Positions 1 to 7,120 of a DNA stretch of 9,610 nucleotides are shown here, piece after piece. A program made the translations under genes and the position numbers. The notes below the pieces were generated by a model. That model did no database searches. It saw nothing but the letters and a program-made list of their open reading frames with translations, and had not been told where the DNA came from. The DNA is taken from the NCBI GenBank assembly GCA_036653215.1, contig JAVVUK010000062.1:1-9610 (forward strand), read 5' to 3'. The DNA is from JADFUS01 sp036653215. GTDB taxonomy: Bacteria; Bacteroidota; Bacteroidia; Bacteroidales; Rikenellaceae. Numbering within the stretch: position 1 is the first letter of the stretch; each line of letters opens with the position of its first letter.

Positions 1-1
1 T

Positions 2-994
2 AACATAATAAATCAAAAATTTGAAGCTGATGGAAATATTACATTCTCTGTTAATGCTAAATATGCAGATGCTGACTTTGCAAATCTAAAAGTTATCATT
101 AAACTTCCTGAAGGTGCGACCTACAAGCCTACATCTGCTGATAAGTTTGATTTTACGCAGACTACTCAATGGTATACTGTTACTTCGGCAGACGGCAAAA
201 TAACAAAAAATTATAGCATAACAAGAAACCCTCTAACTTTTGTAAATCAAAAAACATATGATTTCACAAATTGGACAGTAGGAACGGTAGATCCTCCAAG
301 TACAGCATATACGACTCCTGATGGATGGCAAACCCCTAACGCAGCAGTTGCATTGATAAAAGCTTTGTCCGTAGGTGAATTTTATCCTTATGATGGTGAA
401 TATCCTGTTTTTCCGATAGATGAAGGTAAAGTAGGTAAAGCAGCCAAAATAATAACCTTAGATACTAAAGGTGGACTTGTGGGCGGATTTATTAATGCTC
501 CTAAGATAACAGCAGGTAACATATATACAGGTGTATTTGACTATGGTGCAGCAATGTCTCCAGAACCTTTAAATGCAACTCAGTTTGGTCTGTTATATGA
601 TGGTGCTAAGCCTCTTAAATTGAAAGGTTGGTATAAATATACTCCGGGAGCGACATATTACGATTTTGCTAACGGTGTTTGGACAGCTACAAAAACTGTT
701 GATGAGCCATCTGTGAGTGTCGTCATTTATGAAGTAGATGATGAAAAGACTTTCCTTACAGGGCTTGATGTCTATAAATCTCCTCGTATCATTGCTGTGG
801 GTAAAATTAACCCTGCTCAGTGTACAGAATTTACAGAATTTACTGTTGACATAGCATATACAAAAGATTATACTCCAGAAACTAAAATGTATAAATTAGC
901 ATTGATTATGAGTGCAAGTAAAGATGGAGACAAATATAAGGGTGCTCCGGGTAGTGCTTTAGTTGTAGACGAAGTTTCGTTAGTTACAGAATAA
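2..994 (+). CDS. PCMD-domain (putative carbohydrate metabolism domain) surface protein, 5' end outside the window
   Basis: The frame is open from the left edge, giving 330 visible residues before TAA at 992-994; the true start and any signal or lipoprotein peptide lie outside the window. Visible residues 1-85 look like a beta-rich, Ig-like segment (FEADGNITFSVNAKYADAD, then VIIKLPEGATY). From about residue 86 (YDFTNWTV) to the end the pattern is that of the PCMD domain: a GKAAKIIT strand, the ITAGNIYTGVFD segment, GWYKYTPG, and a C-terminal part with an SASKDGDKYKGAPGSA stretch leading into VVDEVSL. Family knowledge: PCMD proteins are exported, often lipid-anchored, Bacteroidota proteins with a beta-sandwich, carbohydrate-related fold and no proven reaction. 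Binding of a surface glycan is inference. A TTG at 353 is inside the domain and is not a start. A terminator follows directly, so this is the last gene of its transcript. Confidence 0.8.
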   Translation, partial: NIINQKFEADGNITFSVNAKYADADFANLKVIIKLPEGATYKPTSADKFDFTQTTQWYTVTSADGKITKNYSITRNPLTFVNQKTYDFTNWTVGTVDPPSTAYTTPDGWQTPNAAVALIKALSVGEFYPYDGEYPVFPIDEGKVGKAAKIITLDTKGGLVGGFINAPKITAGNIYTGVFDYGAAMSPEPLNATQFGLLYDGAKPLKLKGWYKYTPGATYYDFANGVWTATKTVDEPSVSVVIYEVDDEKTFLTGLDVYKSPRIIAVGKINPAQCTEFTEFTVDIAYTKDYTPETKMYKLALIMSASKDGDKYKGAPGSALVVDEVSLVTE

Positions 995-1011
995 TCTTAA
1001 CATATCATTAG

Positions 1012-1044
1012 AAGGAGGTTGTCTTTATTGGCAACCTCTTTTTT
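1012..1044 (+). terminator. Rho-independent terminator after the PCMD gene
   Basis: The arms GAGGTTG (1015-1021) and CAACCTC (1032-1038) pair perfectly around a 10-nt loop. The stem can be lengthened by a G-T pair and two A-T pairs at its base, and a run of six T (1039-1044) follows. It begins 17 nt after the PCMD stop codon. The T run overlaps the stop codon of the convergent MFS gene (1043-1045). On the minus strand the same hairpin is followed by CTTCTAATG rather than a T run, so it should terminate the plus-strand transcript better than the efflux operon. Confidence 0.8.
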
Positions 1045-2635
1045 ATGCCATGTCGTCGCCGGATTTGACTACTTTTACTTTTATCGTTTTATGGAATTGG
1101 GTGAAGCGAGAGATAATCATAACAATGATTGAGAATATAAGCAGATACCCAACGATGACTTTTATAGATAGAATAAGTGCTTGTGTGTTTGTTGTTGCGT
1201 ATAGATCGTTTATTGCCATTTGTTGTGCATCACTCATTGAAAGACCTTGCTTGGCGGCACTTGCTAAAGCGTCATTATAGCGAGTGGAGGAGATGGGATT
1301 TTGTAAATCTATATTATCGCCAAGTATCATTATGTTCTTTTGTTGAAGACGATATAATAAGTTTGAAAAGAGAGAAGCCCCGACAACAGGAGATATTAAC
1401 GATCTTATGCTGACTAAAAAAAAGGCATTTGAGATCATGAGTTTTGGATCCATATCTTCAACGGCATATACCCCAAAGGCTATGAAAAGTATCATCATAC
1501 CCATCCCTTTAAGCATAGTAGGAAGATATAAAAATTCGTATGTTCCATCTGGCGTAATTCCAAAATATAGTATTGCGTAGTAACATACAAAACACGCCAT
1601 ACCCCAAAATACAAGAACTCTAAAACGCCATATTTGCAACCTAAACCACCAGAAACATAGTATCGCTCCGAGTATAAATCCGGGTATATTCATTAAATTT
1701 ATGATGTTAGAGTGTATGTTGTCTAACCTCAATACAGAGTTAGTGTATGATGATACTAAGGAGGTGCTTGAGCTGAGCATCATGACGATAGCCATAAATA
1801 TATATCCCACTATTGCCTTTTTACTTATTATAGAGAAGTTGACATATGGCTTTTTGATTGTTAGTTGTCTTTTTATAAAGAGCCATAAAAAAGGGATAAT
1901 AGCGATTGTGCATATTAAAATATCTATGGATTCAAACCAGTCTCTTGTTTTCCCATAGGTGCATACATATACGATAAGAATGAGGGCTGTCGAAATCCTA
2001 AAGATGCTAATTCTATCTATGTCTTTAAAAGGGATATTTATTGGGCGATGTCCATATCTAAAACATATAAGCACCAAGATAATAGATAGAAGTAGCATTA
2101 TCATTACGAGGTAATACATATATTGCCATTTGTAGTTATATGCTAATTCGGCAGTTAAAATCAATGATATTTGTCCCATTCCAAACACCATAGGGTAGAA
2201 GTAAGCGTAAAATTCGGAACGTATATTTCTCTTGCTAAATACAGGTTTTAAGATTACAATCATCTCAAGAAGCACAAATGCTTTTAGAAAGCCGATAAAG
2301 AAACTGGATGCCATTATAACCCCAATGCTTTGTGTCGTTGCACATATAAGGCTCAATATAACTTGCAAAATGAGATCACATAGCAATATTGTTTTTGTAG
2401 TTACAATAGGTCTTATTACCGATGTGAGGGGGTATGCTGTTGCCATACCGGCAGAAGCGACGTAGTATGCCATGTTTATATCTTCATTCATGACCCCAAG
2501 TGCGCTGCTTAAATCTATGCTGCTCCCTGTATATGCGCCATTTAATAACATTATAGTAGCCAAGATCAAAAAGCCAACCACCGCTCGAAGCCACGATGGT
2601 ACCCATTTGCGAAAGGGAACCTTTTTTTGTGACAT
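1043..2635 (-). CDS. EmrB-like MFS drug efflux permease (14-TM, DHA2-type)
   Basis: This 530-residue, very hydrophobic protein is predicted to be the inner-membrane, proton-driven pump of the tripartite system encoded by this operon. About 14 membrane segments can be drawn, starting near residues 17-33 and ending near 486-509. A polar loop at about 428-485, which should be periplasmic, precedes the last helix, as in the EmrB/QacA (DHA2) group. The N-terminus is short and basic (MSQKKVPFRKW), fitting an inside-facing end. The classical MFS motif A (GxLaDrxGrr) is not recognisable in the loop after helix 2, where VIRPIVTTKT stands near residues 73-82, and the DHA2 helix-1 acidic motif (LDxTIVNVALP) is also degenerate. 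The assignment therefore rests on topology and on the adaptor gene ending 6 nt upstream. The substrate cannot be read; drugs, bile salts or fatty acids are the usual ones for this class. It is the last gene of the operon. Confidence 0.82.
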   Translation of the reverse strand: MSQKKVPFRKWVPSWLRAVVGFLILATIMLLNGAYTGSSIDLSSALGVMNEDINMAYYVASAGMATAYPLTSVIRPIVTTKTILLCDLILQVILSLICATTQSIGVIMASSFFIGFLKAFVLLEMIVILKPVFSKRNIRSEFYAYFYPMVFGMGQISLILTAELAYNYKWQYMYYLVMIMLLLSIILVLICFRYGHRPINIPFKDIDRISIFRISTALILIVYVCTYGKTRDWFESIDILICTIAIIPFLWLFIKRQLTIKKPYVNFSIISKKAIVGYIFMAIVMMLSSSTSLVSSYTNSVLRLDNIHSNIINLMNIPGFILGAILCFWWFRLQIWRFRVLVFWGMACFVCYYAILYFGITPDGTYEFLYLPTMLKGMGMMILFIAFGVYAVEDMDPKLMISNAFFLVSIRSLISPVVGASLFSNLLYRLQQKNIMILGDNIDLQNPISSTRYNDALASAAKQGLSMSDAQQMAINDLYATTNTQALILSIKVIVGYLLIFSIIVMIISRFTQFHKTIKVKVVKSGDDMA

Positions 2636-2641
2636 ATATAT

Positions 2642-3730
2642 CTATTTTAACTTTGCCTCTGTCTCAACCATCATCCCGGCACGTAAATTCCGTAAATCGG
2701 CTTCTCGGTCTGTAAACTCTATCCTTACAGGTATGCGTTGTTGTATTTTTACGAAATTGCCTGCCGAATTGTCTGTTGGAATAAGTGAATATTTAGAGCC
2801 TGTTGCTTCAGAAATTTCTGTTACCACGCCTTTAAATACTTTTCCTTTATAGGCATCTACCTTTATGTTAACTTCTTGTCCTATAAATACATTTGATATT
2901 TGTGTCTCTTTATAGTTCGCTGTAATCCACTTTTTATTATCACGGATGATGTAGGTCAAAATCTGCCCTGCTTGAACAAGTTGCCCTTCTTCTAAGGTGC
3001 GTCTTCCTATATATCCATCATATGGTGCTTTTACAATAGTATAACTAAGGTTTAATTTTGCCATTGCAAGGTCGGACTCACGTCTCGATATTATTGCCTT
3101 TAAGCTGTTTGTCTTTTTTATAACTTCTTGGGTTTGCAAGAGTGATGAGTTCTTTTGTTTTTGTAATAGGGTGATCCTTGCTTTTGCAGCGTCATAATCG
3201 GTCTTCACTTGTTCGTATTCACGTAGCGAAGTGGAGTTCTCATTTAGAAGATCTTTATATCTCTTTTCGTCCTCTCCCAGTTTCCATAATTTTATCTCTG
3301 CTTCTTTTATTGAAGCATCTGCCACTTCAATATTGCTCTTTGATGTTAATATGTTTGTGCTTAACATATCAGCGTTTGCCTGTGCGTCTTCTAAAGCGGC
3401 TTGTGCGTCTATCATCTTGATGCTATATTCGCTATTGTCGATTATTATTAATGTGTCACCGGCTTTTACTTTTTGGTGTTCTGTGAAATTCACAGTTTTT
3501 ATATATCCTTGTACCCTTATATTTACAGGAGCGATATATTGGTCTACCACAGCGTCGTTTGTTATCTCATATTCGGTATATCTCCAAAAATGATGAATGA
3601 CCCAAATTACACCTAAAAGTATTAATATTATACTTATTGTGTTTATTATGATATTACGAATACGCTGTTTGCGAAGAGTCATAAATTTGCTCTTAGACAT
3701 ACTTGTATTTTGTTGTGTTGTATCTTTCAT
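2642..3730 (-). CDS. emrA: EmrA/HlyD-family membrane fusion protein (periplasmic adaptor)
   Basis: This 362-residue protein bridges the inner-membrane MFS pump and the outer-membrane channel. A basic cytoplasmic tail (residues 1-26) is followed by one membrane anchor (about 27-47). The first half of the lipoyl/barrel-sandwich domain follows (IAPVNIRVQGYI at 66-77, VKAGDTLIIID at 88-98). A long charged alpha-helical hairpin, probably coiled coil, spans about 103-228. The second lipoyl half begins at VKAPYDGYIGRR (233-244), with EEGQLVQAGQ. The beta-barrel region carries the segment NFVKIQQRIPVRIEF (325-339), a hallmark of EmrA-type rather than AcrA-type adaptors. Length is normal for the family. 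Met11 and Met17 are alternative starts, but Met1 lies only 3 nt after the channel gene's stop and is preferred. Translation is probably coupled to both neighbours. Confidence 0.92.
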   Translation of the reverse strand: MKDTTQQNTSMSKSKFMTLRKQRIRNIIINTISIILILLGVIWVIHHFWRYTEYEITNDAVVDQYIAPVNIRVQGYIKTVNFTEHQKVKAGDTLIIIDNSEYSIKMIDAQAALEDAQANADMLSTNILTSKSNIEVADASIKEAEIKLWKLGEDEKRYKDLLNENSTSLREYEQVKTDYDAAKARITLLQKQKNSSLLQTQEVIKKTNSLKAIISRRESDLAMAKLNLSYTIVKAPYDGYIGRRTLEEGQLVQAGQILTYIIRDNKKWITANYKETQISNVFIGQEVNIKVDAYKGKVFKGVVTEISEATGSKYSLIPTDNSAGNFVKIQQRIPVRIEFTDREADLRNLRAGMMVETEAKLK

Positions 3731-3733
3731 ATT

Positions 3734-5059
3734 TTATAAATTTCCACTTGAACAAAGAAGTTGATAATATGTATAAACGGCATTTGTTTTAGCTGTTGTT
3801 AGTTGAAGCTCAGCCTCCAGTTGAAGGCTGCTTGCATCTAAAAGATCGGTTAATATGGCAATGTGATTTTTATATTTATTAAGTACTATACGATAATTCT
3901 CTTCTGCCTGTTTTACTGAAATAGTAAGTGTCTTGATGCGTTCTAAAGCCTCATTATGTTTTATGAACGAGGCTTTCACGTTTGTTCTTATGTTTTGCAT
4001 GGTCTTCTGCATCTCTATATTTTGTTGATCGACAACTTGTTTGGCAATGTTGACTTTCCATCTGTTGTGGTAGAGGGATGCTAAATTATAAGATATAGAG
4101 AGCGATATATTCCAATTATTTGCATAAAGATCTTTGGCGGGGGATGTAGAGGTTATAGGTCTTGATAAGGTGTTGCCTGCTTTTAAGGAAAAAGAGGGTA
4201 GGTAGTCGGACTTCACCAATTTAATATTGTTTTTTGCTAATGCAACGTAAGATTGAGAAATTTTAAGCTCTGGATAGTTGCGATATGCCATTTCTATATA
4301 TCTGTCATATGACATTATAAAGAAGGTCTTGTCTAAAAGAGAACTTTCTGGTATTAATATCAGATCTTCATTTAACGCCAACGCTATATCTATTTCTTGT
4401 GATATTATTATGATGTCGTTTTTTGTTTCTGAGAGTGATAATTCATAACTGCTAAGTTGTAACTCACTACGAAGGACATCGCTGTTTGTTATCATCCCAT
4501 TTTTAGCCATTTCTTTGATGTCGTGGAGTTGGCTTTTAGATTGAGCGATGCTCTTTTCTATAACTTCTTCTTGCTTGAATAGCCTAAGAAGGTCGAGATA
4601 GCGATTTATAAGTAGTAGTTTTATCTCCGCTTGGTTTGATTTTACGTTTAACGTTGCTATCTCCTTCTGAAGATAGGCTTTGTCTATCGAGTTTTTTATT
4701 CTTCCTCCTTGATATAAAGGTTGGCTTAGTCCTACATTATAATTTTGATTCCATGAGGGCATATCGGAGTGTTTAGGGTCGGACAACCCATGTTGAAATA
4801 TGGTAGGTTCTCCGATATATCCGCCATTTACTCCTATGTTTATATCGGGAAGACGGTAGCCCTTTTTATCATTTATATCGTTGTTTGCTATATCGACATC
4901 TATCTTCGAATTTTGTATTTTTAAACTGTTTTCTATTCCTAATTTAAAAAGAGAGTCTAAAGGTAGAACGTATGTAGTTTGCGAATATGTAGGAGTTGTA
5001 GTAATAAAGATAAGTATACATATCTTTATAATGTTGTCTCTATATATCTTTAAAGGCAT
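3734..5059 (-). CDS. TolC-family outer-membrane efflux channel
   Basis: This 441-residue protein should form the trimeric outer-membrane and periplasmic tunnel of the pump. A Sec signal peptide is visible: charged start MPLKIYRDN, hydrophobic core at about 10-22, and a likely cut after TYS (24-26) with Gln next, the pattern usual in Bacteroidota. Two outer-membrane-factor repeats follow. The first has the strand NYNVGLSQPLYQGG (106-119) and a helix ending in MAKNGMITNSDVLRSELQLS. The second has NNWNISLSISYNLAS (314-328) and the matching helix YKNHIAILTDLLDASSLQLE (396-415). These paired strand-helix repeats define the OEP (PF02321) fold. The chosen ATG lies inside the end of the regulator gene (20-nt overlap) and gives an intact signal peptide, which supports that start. 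No Shine-Dalgarno site is seen, so reinitiation after the regulator's stop is plausible. Confidence 0.92.
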   Translation of the reverse strand: MPLKIYRDNIIKICILIFITTTPTYSQTTYVLPLDSLFKLGIENSLKIQNSKIDVDIANNDINDKKGYRLPDINIGVNGGYIGEPTIFQHGLSDPKHSDMPSWNQNYNVGLSQPLYQGGRIKNSIDKAYLQKEIATLNVKSNQAEIKLLLINRYLDLLRLFKQEEVIEKSIAQSKSQLHDIKEMAKNGMITNSDVLRSELQLSSYELSLSETKNDIIIISQEIDIALALNEDLILIPESSLLDKTFFIMSYDRYIEMAYRNYPELKISQSYVALAKNNIKLVKSDYLPSFSLKAGNTLSRPITSTSPAKDLYANNWNISLSISYNLASLYHNRWKVNIAKQVVDQQNIEMQKTMQNIRTNVKASFIKHNEALERIKTLTISVKQAEENYRIVLNKYKNHIAILTDLLDASSLQLEAELQLTTAKTNAVYTYYQLLCSSGNL

Positions 5060-5474
5060 TGTCTAAATCGTGTAAATAGTTTATGCAAACATCAAAATTT
5101 GAGGAGTCTATTTTCTCACTTGCCATTTTATATATCTCTTGTAGCATCGGCTTTACCTTACGTCCATATTCACTCCCAAGCTCTGTTAAATATATGTTAT
5201 TGTTCCTACGGTCGATAGGGTCTTCTTGTCGAAAGACAAGTCCTCGTGTCGTTAAGTTATTTATAAGATAGGTGAGCGATGCTTTATCCTTGAATGTTTT
5301 TGTGGCTATCTCCTGCTGGTTTATGCCGTCTTTTTTCCATAGATGAACCATTATTTGCAGCATCTCAAAGGTGAGATCTATATTGTTCTTCTTTAGGTTG
5401 CGTTGTATTGCTTGCCTAAAAGAACTCTGCACCATCAATAGATTTTGTATAAACGTTCGTGTCTGTTCCGCCAT
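5040..5474 (-). CDS. MarR-family transcriptional regulator of the efflux operon
   Basis: This 144-residue winged-helix protein has normal MarR length. An N-terminal dimerisation helix (about 5-28) is followed by the DNA-binding part: INQQEIATKTF (51-61), a recognition helix KASLTYLINNLTTRGLV (64-80), and a wing ending in PIDRRNNNIYLTELG (86-100), which fits the family's D-x-R-x(3)-(V/I)-x-LT-x-G pattern. The C-terminal helices would complete the dimer. The only cysteine is residue 130, so thiol-based sensing of the OhrR type is unlikely. It is the first gene of the operon and sits just behind a 34-bp palindrome that covers the predicted promoter. Family knowledge and position together suggest it represses its own operon and lets go when a small, perhaps pumped, ligand binds. 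The repressor role and the ligand are inferred. Its 3' end overlaps the channel gene by 20 nt. Confidence 0.92.
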   Translation of the reverse strand: MAEQTRTFIQNLLMVQSSFRQAIQRNLKKNNIDLTFEMLQIMVHLWKKDGINQQEIATKTFKDKASLTYLINNLTTRGLVFRQEDPIDRRNNNIYLTELGSEYGRKVKPMLQEIYKMASEKIDSSNFDVCINYLHDLDNAFKDI

Positions 5475-5496
5475 TATTATGTTTTTATTGTGGCAG

Positions 5497-5504
5497 CAAA
5501 GATA
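5497..5504 (-). promoter_or_regulatory. Bacteroides-type promoter of the MarR-efflux operon (-7 box)
   Basis: Read on the minus strand this is TATCTTTG, an exact match to the Bacteroidota -7 consensus TAnnTTTG. A TTTA at 5524-5527 (minus strand), one mismatch from the -33 consensus TTTG, lies 19 nt upstream, within the usual spacing. The predicted transcription start is about 5492-5493, giving a leader of about 18 nt before the ATG at 5474. The -33 box lies in the middle of the palindrome at 5512-5545. Confidence 0.6.
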
Positions 5505-5511
5505 ATATAAA

Positions 5512-5545
5512 TTTTATAATAGTTAAAGGTTTAACTATTATAAAA
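5512..5545. promoter_or_regulatory. 34-bp palindrome, probable MarR operator
   Basis: Two 16-nt arms, TTTTATAATAGTTAAA (5512-5527) and TTTAACTATTATAAAA (5530-5545), are exact reverse complements separated only by GG. The palindrome lies 38-71 nt upstream of the marR start and covers the predicted -33 element, so a dimer bound here would block RNA polymerase. MarR operators are usually AT-rich inverted repeats of about 16-20 bp centred on or near the promoter; this one is longer and could take two dimers. As RNA it would form an A/U-rich hairpin and might also help end the pabB transcript, which stops at 5566, but no G/C-rich stem followed by a U tract is present. Confidence 0.7.
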
Positions 5546-5565
5546 CGAATAAATTTTTATTGTGC

Positions 5566-7095
5566 TTAAATTTGAGGGATATTTTCAATTGTTATATTGT
5601 CTTCCAAGTCGATCATGGCGTTGATGAGGTGGATTTTTGAATATTTGTGTAGGTCGGTGGTTGTTATGTGTTTTTCTTTGATGATCCCATTTTTGAGAAG
5701 TAGACGGCGTTTAGTTCCGTTTAGTAGGGGAGTGTCAGATGTGAAAAGTCCATCTTTATTTTCAAATACCATATTGCAGAAGCTTGTATCCCCGATAGTT
5801 CCATTTTGAGTTATGAGTATATCGTCGTTTTCACCACGACTTTTCATCAAGGTGTTGAGTGTGTTTCGGTCTGCATATTTATGGTGATACTCTAAAGAAG
5901 GGCATTCTACTATCTTTAACGTTTTTATCTTAGGTAGTGTATAGCTTGAATAACTAACTTCCTTTATAGATATATTATCGTAAAGAACACGGCATTTCAC
6001 AATCCCATTTCTCCATTGCAGAGGCGTTTCTGTGGGCAGAGGAAGCGTTTTACCTATTGTTTCTTGAATACGACAATTGTGCAGATATAGATTTTGAGGT
6101 TCCCCATCTACAATTTTAATTGTCTCAAGATACATCTTTGTAAATGGTAAATATATCTTTTCGATAACCTCTTTGTATTCATCTTCGCACAAACTGTTGA
6201 TGGTTATTCCACCACCAGAGCGGAAATATAAATTTTTGTCACATTTTTCAATATATCGTATCATGACGGCAGAGTCTAACTTCTTGCCGTCGAAATAGCC
6301 GAATACACCACAATAAAAGCTTCGTGTTTGCCTTTCGGCATCTTTCAATATCTTAAGTGTAGAGGGTTTTGGTGCTCCAGAGATAGAGCCTGCCGGAAGA
6401 AGAGCAAAGACTATGTCTCCGATGTCGGTTTTTAAAAGATCACCGCTTATCAGAGAGCTTACTTGAAGTATCTCTCCCTCCGATGTTTTAAGGTGATCTA
6501 TATAGCGCAATTTGTCGACTTTCACATTTTTGGCTACACGGCTAAGGTCGCTTCTTATAAAGTCAACAATGGTAAAATGCTCAGCACTTTCTTTATAGTC
6601 GTTTAAAATCACTTGTTCAGCGTTTTCTACAGATCCGTCGATGGTGCCTTTCATGGGGTTTGAACTTATGTGCCCCTCGTCTATTTTTACAAATGTTTCA
6701 GGTGAGAAACATATAAATTTGTTAGGCACGAGTATGGCGTAAGGAGAGTTGCTGCGGTAGAATATTTCCTCAAAGGAGAAGTCGGTCTCTATTGGTGTCG
6801 CTATGGTGAGGTTTGCTAAAAAAGAATTTCCTTGAAAAAGTCCTTGTTTTACCTTTTCAAATTTCTTAGAGTATTCGGCAAAAGGGATAGGCGTTTTTGT
6901 GAAATAAGAACCTTTCATTTTGGCGTTATCGTGGTAGTTCGTCGCATTTCCTACACGCCATAATATCTCTTGTTGTTTAAGAGGGTTTTCTATGAAATAT
7001 CCGTTTTGCATCTCATAATCAATGCAAAAAAGGAAAGGCTCGCCGTTTTGTGCGGCATTATTCATCTTCGTTTTTATCTCTGTTGCTGAAATCAT
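5566..7095 (-). CDS. pabB: Fused aminodeoxychorismate synthase component I / class IV aminotransferase-like lyase (PabB-PabC)
   Basis: This 509-residue protein appears to join two steps of p-aminobenzoate synthesis. Residues about 1-320 are a chorismate-binding PabB domain of the short type. NPMKGT (146-151) carries the lysine that marks PabB; anthranilate synthase has PIAGT there. PAGSISGAPK (234-243), CGVFGYFDG (262-270) and SGGGITINSLCEDEYKE (293-309) are the remaining signatures. Residues about 322-509 resemble a compact PabC: LETIKIVDG and LHNCRI at its start, HKYADR (405-410) with Lys406 as the likely PLP lysine, then NGTIGDTSFCN (431-441) and TPLLNGTKRRLLL (455-467). The first half would make 4-amino-4-deoxychorismate from chorismate and PabA-supplied ammonia; the second would release p-aminobenzoate and pyruvate. 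The PabC part is about 188 residues, shorter than the roughly 270 of E. coli PabC, and has Asp436 where many homologues have Glu. The start fits the usual short lead into MN-x(6)-PF-x-F-x-ID; Met11 is a possible alternative. Confidence 0.9.
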   Translation of the reverse strand: MISATEIKTKMNNAAQNGEPFLFCIDYEMQNGYFIENPLKQQEILWRVGNATNYHDNAKMKGSYFTKTPIPFAEYSKKFEKVKQGLFQGNSFLANLTIATPIETDFSFEEIFYRSNSPYAILVPNKFICFSPETFVKIDEGHISSNPMKGTIDGSVENAEQVILNDYKESAEHFTIVDFIRSDLSRVAKNVKVDKLRYIDHLKTSEGEILQVSSLISGDLLKTDIGDIVFALLPAGSISGAPKPSTLKILKDAERQTRSFYCGVFGYFDGKKLDSAVMIRYIEKCDKNLYFRSGGGITINSLCEDEYKEVIEKIYLPFTKMYLETIKIVDGEPQNLYLHNCRIQETIGKTLPLPTETPLQWRNGIVKCRVLYDNISIKEVSYSSYTLPKIKTLKIVECPSLEYHHKYADRNTLNTLMKSRGENDDILITQNGTIGDTSFCNMVFENKDGLFTSDTPLLNGTKRRLLLKNGIIKEKHITTTDLHKYSKIHLINAMIDLEDNITIENIPQI

Positions 7096-7099
7096 GTCA

Positions 7100-7107
7100 C
7101 AAAAGTA
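7100..7107 (-). promoter_or_regulatory. Predicted leaderless promoter of the pabB-pabC fusion (-7 box)
   Basis: On the minus strand this reads TACTTTTG, a full match to TAnnTTTG, followed by TGAC and then the ATG at 7095. The -7 element normally ends 3-4 nt before the transcription start, so the mRNA should begin at or within a base or two of the start codon. A TTTT at 7127-7130 (minus strand) is a one-mismatch -33 candidate with a 19-nt spacer, and it lies inside pabA. Confidence 0.5.
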
Positions 7108-7108
7108 C

Positions 7109-7116
7109 TACATTTG
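7109..7116 (+). promoter_or_regulatory. Predicted leaderless promoter of pabA (-7 box)
   Basis: TACATTTG matches TAnnTTTG exactly and is followed by TGGT and the ATG at 7121, the same spacing as the pabB promoter on the other strand. The mRNA would start at or next to the ATG. The -33 region falls inside pabB and is weak: GTTG at 7082-7085 with a long 23-nt spacer. The two -7 boxes lie back to back, one base apart, inside a CACAAA/TTTGTG inverted repeat (7098-7103 and 7113-7118). Confidence 0.5.
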
Positions 7117-7120
7117 TGGT

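Noticed and set aside
823..840. Tandem duplication of the 9-mer TACAGAATT.
   Set aside because: It encodes a simple EFTEFT repeat in a beta-strand region of the PCMD protein; only two copies, in frame, with no sign of a wider repeat array.
353..994. A TTG-initiated gene starting at 353.
   Set aside because: The frame is open to the left edge and the encoded PCMD domain begins well before 353, so this is an internal codon of a larger gene.
1011..1280. A strong-looking Shine-Dalgarno-like GAAGGAGG at 1011-1018 ahead of a plus-strand open frame at 1050-1280.
   Set aside because: The purine run is the 5' arm of the terminator hairpin, and the frame lies antisense to the end of the MFS gene with no protein-like composition or family resemblance.
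1701..3593. Several plus-strand open frames of 77-126 codons opposite the MFS and adaptor genes.
   Set aside because: They are antisense to well-supported genes, lack promoters or family motifs, and arise from the AT-rich composition.
7022..7120. An N-terminal extension of pabA with a hydrophobic stretch that could resemble a signal peptide.
   Set aside because: It is antisense to the start of pabB, a PabA works in the cytoplasm, and the family's N-terminus matches the ATG at 7121.
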